Made by a program: the position numbers and the translations under genes. A model generated the notes under the pieces. It was not told the origin of the DNA. It was given only the letters and a program-made list of their open reading frames with translations, and made no database searches. Shown in pieces: positions 6,397 to 13,869 of a DNA stretch of 15,007 nt (within the stretch, counting starts at the first letter, position 1; every line of letters starts with the position of its first letter). This DNA is from Verrucomicrobiota bacterium (lineage in GTDB: Bacteria > Verrucomicrobiota > Kiritimatiellia > UBA8416 > JAIOPI01): contig JAQCIA010000012.1 of the NCBI GenBank assembly GCA_027620105.1, forward strand, positions 1-15,007. The letters run 5' to 3'.

Positions 6397-8850
6397 ATGA
6401 AGCCTTCCGTCGCCAGTCTCTATCAGGCCATCGAGCTGCTTCAGGATCCGAAGCCGCTGATCATCGGCGAGCGCACCAACGCCAACGGCTCCCGGAAGTT
6501 CAAGGAATGCCTGCTGCAGGATGACTACGAGGCCTGCATGGCCATCGGGCAGGAACAGGAACGTTCCGGCGCGCATCTGCTCGACCTCTGCGCCGCCTAT
6601 GCCGGACGCGACGAAACGAAGGACATGGTGGAATTGGTCCGGTTGTTTGCCTCCTCGGTAAAAATCCCGATCATGATCGACTCCACCACGCCCGACTGCA
6701 TCGAGCAGTGCCTCAAGATTTACCCCGGGCGCGCCATCGTAAACTCCATCAACCTGGAGGACGGCGGCGTCAACATCCGCAAAATCTGCCCGATGCTAAA
6801 GAAGTACGGGGCGGCGGTTGTGGCCCTGACCATCAACGCCCGCGGCATGGCGATGACGGCCGACGACAAGTTCGACACGGCCAAGGAAATTTACGACATC
6901 GCCGTGGGCGAGTTCGGCCTGCGCCCGCAGGACATCATGTTCGACGCGCTGACCTTCACCATTGGCGCCGGCGACGAAACCCTGCGCGATGCCGCTGAAC
7001 AAACCCTCAACGCCATCCGCCGCATCAAGGCCGAACTGCCGGGCTGCCTGACGCTGCTCGGCTTGAGCAACATCTCCTTCGGCCTCGCCCCGCATTCGCG
7101 CAAGGTGCTCAACTCCGTCTTTCTGCACGAAGCCGTGCTGGCCGGACTCGATGCCGCCATCGTGGACGCCGCCAAGGTGGTGCCGCTTGCCAAGATTTCG
7201 CCTGAGGATATCGAAGTCAGCATGGATCTGCTCTATGACCGCGTGAAGGGGATGGAGCAAGCACCCCTGATGCGGTTCATCGAGCATTTCTCGGTGCGCG
7301 TGGAATCCAGCGCGCAGGACGAAGCGGACATGCGGGCGCGCCAGCCGGAGCAAATTACATTCGATTTGATCGTCGACGGCGACAAGGACGGCCTGGAGGA
7401 CAATCTCTCCATCCTGCTCCAGCGCCGCACCGCCATCGCAATCATCAATGAGATTCTCGTGCCCTCCATGCGCCACGTGGGCGAGCTGTTTGGCCGCGGC
7501 GAATTGCTGCTGCCCTTCGTGCTGAAATCCGCCGAGGTCATGAAGGCCGCCGTGTCGTATCTGGAACCGTTCATGGAAAAGGTCGAGAATGCGCACGTCA
7601 CACGCATCCTGCTGGCCACCGTACAGGGCGACGTCCACGACATCGGCAAGAACCTCGTGGACATCATCCTCTCGAACAATGGCTACAAAGTGTTCAACAT
7701 CGGCATCAAGGTTCCCGCGGAAACCATCATCAAGAAAGCGCGCGAACACAACGTCAACCTGATCGGGCTCAGCGGCCTGCTGGTCAAGTCCGCCATCGTC
7801 ATGCGCGAAAGCATGCCGCAATACGAAGCGGCGGGCCTGGACATGCCGATTCTGCTGGGTGGCGCGGCGTTGACACCGAAATTCGTGGCTGAGGATTGCG
7901 TGCCCGCCTACAGCAAGCCCGTGGTCTACTGCGCCGACGCCTTTGCCGGCCTCAAGGCCGTGCGCGAATTCGAGGAAGGCAAGCTCAAGGCCACCACCTG
8001 GAGCGTGCAGGCGCAGGGTGAGAAGTTCAAACCTGGCCTCAAGAATGTGGACATTGTGCGTGACAACCCGGTGCCCAAGCCGCCGTTTCTCGGCGCGCGC
8101 TGGGTGACGGACATCGATCCCAGGCTCCTGTTCGGCTACATCAATGAGCAGGCCCTGTTCCGCGGTCGCTGGGGCTATCGCCGCGCAAAGATGAGCCAGG
8201 CCGATTACGACAAGCTGATCGCCACGGACGTCACAACGCTGTACGAGAATCTCAAGAAGCGCACCGTGGCCGACAAGCTGATCAATCCGAAAGCCGCCTA
8301 CGGCTACTTCAAGTGCTACAGCGAGGGCGACACGGTCTTCGTGGAAGACGGCGAGACCACCCACGCGTTTCCCTTTCCACGCCAGGCCGAACCACCGCAT
8401 TTGTGCATCGCCGATTTCTATAAATCCAAAGCGGAAGGTGGCGACGTCGTCGCGTTTTTCGTGGTCACGATCGGCCCCGAGATCGACAAGGTGACGCACG
8501 CGCTGTACGCGGAAAACAAGTATCACGACTACTTGATGCTGCACGGCTTCAGCGTGGAAGTAACCGACGCGCTGGCTGAGTATTGGCATCAGTTCATGCG
8601 CCAGGAGTTGGGGATTGCCGGCGCGGAACCGGCGAACGTCATCGGATTCGTGAACCAGGTGTATCAGGGATCGCGCTACGGGTTCGGCTACCCCGCCTGC
8701 CCGGACCTCGACGCCCACAAAGCCGTGTTTGCCATGTTGCAACCGGACAAGATCGGCGTCACGCTGACCGACAGCATGGAAATGGTGCCGGAGCAATCCA
8801 CGTCGGCGATTGTTGCGCATCATCCGCAGGCCAAGTATTTTGCCGTTTGA
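6397..8850 (+). CDS. metH: Cobalamin-dependent methionine synthase, folate/B12/AdoMet-activation part (lacks Hcy domain)
   Basis: An 817-residue cytoplasmic enzyme with all of MetH except the homocysteine domain. The folate-binding barrel is at about 20-290 (LIIGERTNANGSRKF at 21-35, LDLCAAYAGRDE). The B12 cap helices are at about 310-395. The Rossmann-type cobalamin domain is at about 400-530, with D412-V-H414-D-I-G417 supplying the axial histidine, then SGLLVKS. The AdoMet activation domain is at about 560-817, with R760-YGFGYPACPD. It takes methyl from methyl-THF onto cob(I)alamin and, with the upstream Hcy protein or the Hcy domain at 9129, passes it to homocysteine. The N-terminus begins with PSVASLYQA, a segment that in fused actinobacterial-type MetH (from memory) sits in the Hcy-folate linker. 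This suggests gene fission. No clear Shine-Dalgarno precedes the ATG; the repeat element ends 13 nt upstream. Confidence 0.95.
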   Translation: MKPSVASLYQAIELLQDPKPLIIGERTNANGSRKFKECLLQDDYEACMAIGQEQERSGAHLLDLCAAYAGRDETKDMVELVRLFASSVKIPIMIDSTTPDCIEQCLKIYPGRAIVNSINLEDGGVNIRKICPMLKKYGAAVVALTINARGMAMTADDKFDTAKEIYDIAVGEFGLRPQDIMFDALTFTIGAGDETLRDAAEQTLNAIRRIKAELPGCLTLLGLSNISFGLAPHSRKVLNSVFLHEAVLAGLDAAIVDAAKVVPLAKISPEDIEVSMDLLYDRVKGMEQAPLMRFIEHFSVRVESSAQDEADMRARQPEQITFDLIVDGDKDGLEDNLSILLQRRTAIAIINEILVPSMRHVGELFGRGELLLPFVLKSAEVMKAAVSYLEPFMEKVENAHVTRILLATVQGDVHDIGKNLVDIILSNNGYKVFNIGIKVPAETIIKKAREHNVNLIGLSGLLVKSAIVMRESMPQYEAAGLDMPILLGGAALTPKFVAEDCVPAYSKPVVYCADAFAGLKAVREFEEGKLKATTWSVQAQGEKFKPGLKNVDIVRDNPVPKPPFLGARWVTDIDPRLLFGYINEQALFRGRWGYRRAKMSQADYDKLIATDVTTLYENLKKRTVADKLINPKAAYGYFKCYSEGDTVFVEDGETTHAFPFPRQAEPPHLCIADFYKSKAEGGDVVAFFVVTIGPEIDKVTHALYAENKYHDYLMLHGFSVEVTDALAEYWHQFMRQELGIAGAEPANVIGFVNQVYQGSRYGFGYPACPDLDAHKAVFAMLQPDKIGVTLTDSMEMVPEQSTSAIVAHHPQAKYFAV

Positions 8851-8889
8851 GCAGCGACGGGCCCGCGAAGCGAAGGAACCAGACAGACC

Positions 8890-9066
8890 ATGAACGACGA
8901 TGCGACCAAGAAGTACATTTGCGTGAACTGCGGCTACATATATGATCCCGCCCAGGGTGACTCGATGAACAACATCGCCGCGGGAACGCCTTTTGCCTCT
9001 CTCCCCTCAGAATGGGTGTGCCCGATCTGTTACGCGACACAGGACATGTTCGATCCGCTGGACTGA
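8890..9066 (+). CDS. Rubredoxin
   Basis: A 58-residue one-iron electron carrier. Four cysteines ligate iron: C11-x2-C14-G-Y and C44-P-I-C47. The standard YIYDPAQGD, G-T-P-F, LPSEW and D-M-F segments lie between and after them. Family length is normal (52-60). Oddities: the glycine that usually follows the second CPxC is Y48, and the usual P before the GTxF motif is A. It starts 39 bp after the metH core stop, with AAGGA about 12 nt before the ATG, and ends 62 bp before the Hcy-MTHFR fusion, so it is probably in the same transcript. The context suggests it donates electrons within one-carbon metabolism, either for reductive reactivation of cob(II)alamin on MetH or to the methylenetetrahydrofolate reductase. 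It may equally be a general rubredoxin. Confidence 0.93.
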   Translation: MNDDATKKYICVNCGYIYDPAQGDSMNNIAAGTPFASLPSEWVCPICYATQDMFDPLD

Positions 9067-9128
9067 CCGCGCCGCGCCGGGCCTCAGGCCGGCAAAATGC
9101 CGGGACGTCCATGCGGCAGGATTCTCGT

Positions 9129-10964
9129 ATGGCCAAGACGCCGTTCCTCGAACGCATTCAGCAGCGCCCCCTCGTCTTTGACGGTGCGATGGGCACCATG
9201 CTCTACACGCGTGGCGTCTTCATCAACACCTGCTACGACGAACTCAACCTGACCCGCCCCGAACTGGTGCGCGGCATCCACGGCGAATACGCCGCGGCCG
9301 GCGCCGATGTGATCGAGACCAACAGCTTCGGCGCGAATCGCGTGAAGCTGAAGGCCCACGGATTGAGCGACAAGGTCGTGGCCATCAACCGTGCGGCCGC
9401 CCAACTGGCCCGCGACGTGGCTGACGACGACACCTATGTGGCCGGCTCCGTGGGGCCATGCATGCGCATGCGCCAGATGTGGCAGGACAGTTACGCGGAT
9501 GAGTTTCGGGCCGCGTTTCTGGAACAGATGACCGCCCTCGCCGAAGGCGGCGTGGACGTGATCTACCTCGAAACGTTCGACCACCTGCACGAACTAGCGC
9601 TGGCGGCGGCCGTGGCGCGCACGCTGGGACTGCCCGTCTTCACCTCGTTCACCGTCAGCCCGGTCGGCGAAACCATTGTCGGGCGCGAGATTGAAGATGT
9701 GGTCGCCACGCTGGAGCGCGACGCGAACGTGGACGGGATCGGCATCAATTGCGGTGTCGGCCCCCAGCAGGCCTACGACGCCGTCGAACGCGCGCTGCCG
9801 CTGACCCGCAAGCCCTTCGTGGTGATGCCCAACGCCGGCATGCCCCGCGCAGTGGATGGGCGCACCATCTACATGACCAGCCCCGAGTATTTTACCTCGT
9901 ACGCCAAGAAATTCATCGAACTGGGCGTGCGCGGCATTGGCGGCTGCTGCGGCACCACCCCCCAGCACATCCAGGTGGCGGCCAAGGCGGTCAAGTCCCT
10001 GAGCGGGGTGAAGCAGCACATCCAGATCAAGGACTACACCCGCACGGATGTGAAGGTGCAGCCCATCCCCATGGCGCAGAAATCGCGCCTCGCGGCCAAG
10101 CTCGCGCGCGGCGAGAAGGTGACCTCCGTCGAACTGCTACCGCCGAAATCCATCGACCTCACCAAAACCATCGAGCGCGTGCGGCTCTGCCATGCGCGCG
10201 GCGTGGACTGCATCAATATTCCCGATGGCCCGCGCGCCAGCGCACGCGTATCGCCCATGGTGACGTCGGTAAAGATTCTCGAAGAGGTTGGCATCGAGCC
10301 GGTGCTGCACTACTGCTGCCGCGACCGCAACCTGATCGGCATGCAGTCTGATCTCCTCGGCGGCTACGTGGCCGGCCTGCGCAACTTCCTGATTATCACC
10401 GGCGACCCGCCCAAAATGGGTGATTACCCGGACGCGACAGGCGTGTTCGACGTGGATTCCATTGGCCTAACGCTCGTGGCCCACAACCTCAACAACGGTC
10501 GCGACATCGGCGGAAATCCGGTGGATCCGCCCACCGGCGTCCTGATCGGCGTGGGTGCGAATCCCTGCGCGCTGTCGCTGGATCATGAGGTCGAACGCTA
10601 CTTCAAGAAGCTCGACGCCGGGGCGGAATTCGCCGTGACTCAGCCGATCTTTGATCCTGATGCGCTCTTCCGGTTCCTGGACCGGGTGGAAAAGTATCGG
10701 CGCAAGATTCCGGTGATCGCCGGCGTCTGGCCCCTGATTAGTTTCAAGAACGCGGAGTTCATGCGCAACGAGGTGCCGGGCGTGGTCGTGCCGGACGCCA
10801 TCATGGAACGCATGAGTCGTTGCACGACCAAGGAAGACGGCATCAAGGTGGGGGTTGAGATCGCGCGCGAATCCGCCGCGCGCATCGGCGATCGCGTGGC
10901 CGGTTTTCAAGTCAGCGCCCCGCTGGGCCGCGTCGAGATCGCCTTGGAAGTGTTGGGGCTTTAA
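9129..10964 (+). CDS. Bifunctional homocysteine S-methyltransferase / methylenetetrahydrofolate reductase
   Basis: A 611-residue fusion protein, comparable to B. subtilis YitJ. The N-terminal Hcy domain is at about 1-290 (LVFDGAMGTMLYTRG, VIETNSFGANRV), with zinc ligands C208 (NCGVGP) and C273/C274 (GGCCGTT). The C-terminal MetF-type FAD barrel is at about 318-611, with catalytic Glu in SVELLPPKS, the ITGDPP loop corresponding to the LRGD segment of E. coli MetF, and TQPIFD with the substrate-binding Gln. It reduces methylene-THF to methyl-THF and carries its own homocysteine acceptor domain, but has no cobalamin or folate-transferase domain of its own. ATG 9129 is chosen because AGGA is 7 nt upstream; earlier in-frame starts (9012, 9111) overlap or abut the rubredoxin gene and add non-conserved residues. 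It is the last gene of the cluster, making methyl donor for the MetH core upstream. Confidence 0.94.
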   Translation: MAKTPFLERIQQRPLVFDGAMGTMLYTRGVFINTCYDELNLTRPELVRGIHGEYAAAGADVIETNSFGANRVKLKAHGLSDKVVAINRAAAQLARDVADDDTYVAGSVGPCMRMRQMWQDSYADEFRAAFLEQMTALAEGGVDVIYLETFDHLHELALAAAVARTLGLPVFTSFTVSPVGETIVGREIEDVVATLERDANVDGIGINCGVGPQQAYDAVERALPLTRKPFVVMPNAGMPRAVDGRTIYMTSPEYFTSYAKKFIELGVRGIGGCCGTTPQHIQVAAKAVKSLSGVKQHIQIKDYTRTDVKVQPIPMAQKSRLAAKLARGEKVTSVELLPPKSIDLTKTIERVRLCHARGVDCINIPDGPRASARVSPMVTSVKILEEVGIEPVLHYCCRDRNLIGMQSDLLGGYVAGLRNFLIITGDPPKMGDYPDATGVFDVDSIGLTLVAHNLNNGRDIGGNPVDPPTGVLIGVGANPCALSLDHEVERYFKKLDAGAEFAVTQPIFDPDALFRFLDRVEKYRRKIPVIAGVWPLISFKNAEFMRNEVPGVVVPDAIMERMSRCTTKEDGIKVGVEIARESAARIGDRVAGFQVSAPLGRVEIALEVLGL

Positions 10965-11002
10965 CGCTTTGTCGTATATAAACCGAACACAGGTTTGCGA
11001 AT

Positions 11003-11149
11003 ATGCCCCACGTGGTGGCGCTACTACAGCCGGGGCTCTGTCCATGTAGTAGCCGCACCACGTGCGGCCATCAATCAGGTGAGCTGGTACGAACGATGCA
11101 CAAGCTGAGGCAAACGTCGCCAATGCGTGGAGTGGCCAGCATCCCATGA
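11003..11149 (+). CDS. Possible 48-codon leader ORF ahead of pyrC
   Basis: An uninterrupted ATG-to-TGA frame whose stop overlaps the pyrC start as ATGA (11146-11149), the geometry of translational coupling. It runs straight through the inverted repeat at 11009-11064. The peptide (MPHVVALLQPG at the start, SIP at the end) resembles nothing I know and the ribosome site is weak (AGG about 9 nt upstream). It may be a chance frame. If translated, ribosome position would decide which hairpin forms in the pyrC leader. Confidence 0.2.
   Translation: MPHVVALLQPGLCPCSSRTTCGHQSGELVRTMHKLRQTSPMRGVASIP
11009..11064. repeat. 20-bp-arm inverted repeat between the Hcy-MTHFR gene and pyrC
   Basis: The left arm 11009-11028 (CACGTGGTGGCGCTACTACA) and right arm 11045-11064 (TGTAGTAGCCGCACCACGTG) match at 18 of 20 positions when inverted, with a 16-nt loop. 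The only mismatch is a central GC/GC pair. A competing smaller hairpin, GCCGCA-CCACG-TGCGGC, occupies 11052-11068. There is no T run, so it is not a classical terminator. It could be a transcript-end stabiliser, a dispersed palindromic repeat, or part of a pyrC leader control. It begins 44 bp after the Hcy-MTHFR stop. Confidence 0.85.
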
Positions 11150-12155
11150 GCACGGACCTCATCCTGCCGCGCGCCGACGATCTGCATGTGCACCTCCGGC
11201 AGGGGGACATGCTGAACGCGGTCGTGCCGGCCCTGCGGGCGGGGTGGGGCGCTGCCTGGTGATGCCGAACACGACGCCTTCAATTGCCACCACGGCGCAG
11301 GCTCTGGCCTACCGCGAGGCCCTGCGTGCCGGCGATCCGCGCGTGGATTTTCTGATGACGCTCTACTTCACGCCGGAACTCACGGCGGACGAAGTGCAGC
11401 GCGCCGCGAAAGCCGGCATCACCGGCATCAAATTTTATCCGCATGGCGTCACCACCAACTCCACCTCGGGAATTGCCGATCCGTCCGCCTTTCCGGCGGT
11501 CCTGTCGACCATGGAAGCGGCCGGGCTTGTGCTTGAGCTGCATGGGGAAACGCCTTCCGCGCCGGACGACGGCATCTGCGTGCTCAACGCCGAAGAGCAT
11601 TTCCTGCCCATCGTGGCGCGCTTGCACGCGCAATATCCCAAACTGCGCATCGTGCTGGAACATGTGACGACCGCGCGCGCGGTGGCGACGGTGCAGGGGA
11701 TGGGCGAGACAGTGGCGGCCACCATTACGGCCCATCATCTCGACTTGATCGTGGACGACTGGGCGGGAAAAAATCACAACTTCTGCAAGCCCGTCGCAAA
11801 ACGCCCGGAGGATCGCGCCGCCCTGCGTGCCATCCTGCGCGCGGCGCACCCGCGCTTCTTTCTGGGGTCCGACTCCGCGCCCCATCCGCGCGCAGCCAAA
11901 GAAGCCGCCTGCGCCTGCGCGGGCGTCTACACGAGCCCGTTGCTGCTCCCTTATCTCGCCGACACGCTGGATCGCCTTGGCTGCCTGGACCGTCTACCGG
12001 CCTTCGTCAGTGAATTTGGCCGGCGCTTCTACGGCCTGCCCGCGCAGCCGGAAACCGTGCGCCTCGTGCGCCAGCCTCAGGTTGTGCCCGCCATGTACGG
12101 CACCGTGGTGCCCTACCGCGCCGGCGAAACTTTGGCCTGGACGCTGGTCGCGTAG
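11146..12155 (+). CDS. pyrC: Dihydroorotase PyrC, interrupted by a one-base frameshift
   Basis: Zinc amidohydrolase of pyrimidine synthesis (carbamoyl-aspartate to dihydroorotate), class II like E. coli PyrC. From ATG 11146 the frame reads MSTDLILPRADDLHVHLRQG, carrying the HxH zinc motif (H14, H16), but hits TGA at 11260 after 38 codons. The rest of the enzyme continues in the -1 frame from VMPNTTPS (near 11259) to TAG 12155. Restoring one G in the run 11246-11249 gives AGWGRCLVMPN and a 336-residue protein (E. coli: about 348). In that numbering the carboxylated lysine is K96 (GIKFYP), zinc or substrate ligands are H133 (LHGE) and H173 (LEHVTT), and the catalytic Asp is D243 (SDSAPH). No other damage is seen, so a sequencing or assembly error or a very recent mutation is likely. 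No strong ribosome site precedes the ATG. Confidence 0.93.
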
Positions 12156-12182
12156 CTCACGCCCCGCACGCGACGGCGGCGC

Positions 12183-13760
12183 TTACAACGAGAAGCTGAA
12201 GGCCGAGATGGCCTCGATGGCCTGGCTGATTTCCTGCACGAGCGCCGGCGGCGGCGGGTGGTTGATCTTCATGATGACCAGTGAATGATTCGTGCGCGCG
12301 TGATGCGGGTTGCGCATGTCCTCGATATTGACGCCAGCGCTGGCCAGCTTCGCGCCGACCGTGCCGATCACACCGGGGCGGTCGAGGTAGAGGAACATCA
12401 GCATGTCCCCCGACGGCTCGAAGTAGAGCTTGTCGAACTCGTTGATGCGCGACACCATCAGATTGCCTTCCGTCACGGTCCCGCGCACGCTGATGTGCCG
12501 AAGGACATCCGAATCCGTTTCACTGGTGATGTCGACCGTGATCGAACTGCCGTACCCTTTTTCGTGATCCACGCCGCGGTTGTCGTAGTCGATCCCGCGG
12601 TCCTGCAGAAAAACGCGCGCGGCGCGGTGATCCATGCCGGGAACAAATTCATCCCAGATCCCGGCAACCAGTGGCACGAGCAGGTAGTCGCTGTAGGGCG
12701 CCAGGTCGCCATAGAATGACGTTTCGATGCGCTTCAGCGGCATCACGCGGCCCAGCATGGAGCGACACATGCGCGCGAGAATGTTGGCCAGTTCGCAATA
12801 GGTGCGGTCCAGCCCCTCGGGAATGTCGCGGTTGACAATAAAACTGGTGATGCCCTTGCGGTCCAACCCGATCAGTTGTTCCGCGGCCTGGCGCGCCGCG
12901 TTGCTGTTGGCCTCTGCCGTGTTTGCGCCCAGGTGTGGCAGCATGATGTCCGCGATATCCGTCACAGATTTCGGGCCGGCGACGTCCTTTGGGTAGACAT
13001 CATTCAGGAATCGCAGGGACTTTTCTTTCTTTGCGATGCGCATGTCGTCTTCGTTGACGACACCCGAACGGGCGCAGTTGATGATTGTTGCCCGCGGCTT
13101 CATGCGCGACAGCAGCTTTTCGTTCACGATCCCGCGCGTCTCGTTGTTCTCGGGGATGTGCAGGGTCACGTAGTCGCAGCGGCTGAACATGGTTTCGAGG
13201 TCCACCCATTCGGCGCCAAGTTCGCGCGCGCGTTCACTGCCCACGAGCGGATCATAACCCAGCAATGTGACTTCGAACCCCGCGAGGCGGCGCGCCACCA
13301 GGCGTCCGATGTTGCCAAGCCCCACAATGCCCACGGTCTTGCGCGCCAGCTCACGTCCGAGAAATTTCGTCTTCTCCCATTCGCCGGCGCGGCAGGACTT
13401 ATCCGCCTCGAGCAGGTGGCGCGCATCCGCCAGCATCAGGGACACCACGAGCTCAGCCACGGCGTTGGCGTTGGCGCCCGGCGTGTTCATCACATCCACG
13501 TCGCGTTTACGGGCGTGCGCGGTGTCGATGGTGTCAAAGCCCGCGCCGGCCCGCACAATCACCTTGAGGGCGGGCAGGGCATCGATCACGGCGGCGCTGA
13601 CAACCTCGCTGCGCACGATCAGGGCGTAGGTGTCCGGGTGGCGGGCAACCTGCTCTGCCAGCGGCACGGCCGGTTCCTGGATGACCGCATACTGGCCATC
13701 CGCGCGCAGTGTCTCGGCGGCAATCGGGTCGAGCTTGGTGGGGATCAGTACTTTTTTCAT
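12183..13760 (-). CDS. serA: D-3-phosphoglycerate dehydrogenase with ACT domain
   Basis: First enzyme of serine synthesis, oxidising 3-phosphoglycerate with NAD. It has 525 residues, the long form. The NAD-binding fold has VGIVGLGNIGRLVARRL with GLGNIG at 147-152. Of the catalytic residues, arginine R231 (NCARSG) and histidine H276 (LPHLGANT) are present. At the position of the catalytic glutamate (TEP in E. coli, E269) it has D259 (DVYPKD). An intervening domain (about 310-450) and a C-terminal ACT domain (LYLDRPGVIGTVGAKLASAG, then NIEDM) suggest feedback control by a small ligand such as serine. ATG 13760 is chosen because MKKVLIPTKLD is the normal N-terminus; the frame is open further upstream but without family similarity. 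It converges on pyrC with a 27-bp gap and diverges from the BamD-like gene. Serine supplies one-carbon units for folate, linking it to the central cluster. Confidence 0.95.
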   Translation of the reverse strand: MKKVLIPTKLDPIAAETLRADGQYAVIQEPAVPLAEQVARHPDTYALIVRSEVVSAAVIDALPALKVIVRAGAGFDTIDTAHARKRDVDVMNTPGANANAVAELVVSLMLADARHLLEADKSCRAGEWEKTKFLGRELARKTVGIVGLGNIGRLVARRLAGFEVTLLGYDPLVGSERARELGAEWVDLETMFSRCDYVTLHIPENNETRGIVNEKLLSRMKPRATIINCARSGVVNEDDMRIAKKEKSLRFLNDVYPKDVAGPKSVTDIADIMLPHLGANTAEANSNAARQAAEQLIGLDRKGITSFIVNRDIPEGLDRTYCELANILARMCRSMLGRVMPLKRIETSFYGDLAPYSDYLLVPLVAGIWDEFVPGMDHRAARVFLQDRGIDYDNRGVDHEKGYGSSITVDITSETDSDVLRHISVRGTVTEGNLMVSRINEFDKLYFEPSGDMLMFLYLDRPGVIGTVGAKLASAGVNIEDMRNPHHARTNHSLVIMKINHPPPPALVQEISQAIEAISAFSFSL

Positions 13761-13801
13761 CGGTATTGGGTTCTCACAGCACGCAACAGGGGTAAAGGTG
13801 C

Positions 13802-13829
13802 ACGATAGCAGACCCGACCGCTGAATCAA
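13802..13829 (-). promoter_or_regulatory. Candidate serA promoter
   Basis: Read on the minus strand: TTGATT (13829-13824), a 16-bp spacer and TATCGT (13807-13802), each 4 of 6 to the E. coli consensus. Transcription would start near 13795, leaving a leader of about 35 nt to the serA ATG. No comparable promoter was evident for the divergent gene in the same 109-bp region. Confidence 0.3.
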
Positions 13830-13869
13830 GACTTGACCCGTCGCGGGAGCCACGCCTACGCTGGCCGGC

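Noticed and set aside
6796..8823. 675-codon open frame on the minus strand opposite the metH core
   Set aside because: It is the mirror of a GC-rich coding gene with strong third-position bias. Its translation is H/V/D/R-rich with no recognisable motif, whereas the plus strand is clearly MetH.
11009..11064. Inverted repeat as an intrinsic terminator
   Set aside because: No T run follows either arm, so a classical Rho-independent terminator is not supported.
10467..11210. 247-codon minus-strand frame across the end of the Hcy-MTHFR gene and the inverted repeat
   Set aside because: Mostly antisense to the conserved MTHFR domain, with no motif and no ribosome site.
12876..13808. 310-codon plus-strand frame opposite serA
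   Set aside because: Antisense shadow of serA; low-complexity histidine- and arginine-rich translation without family features.
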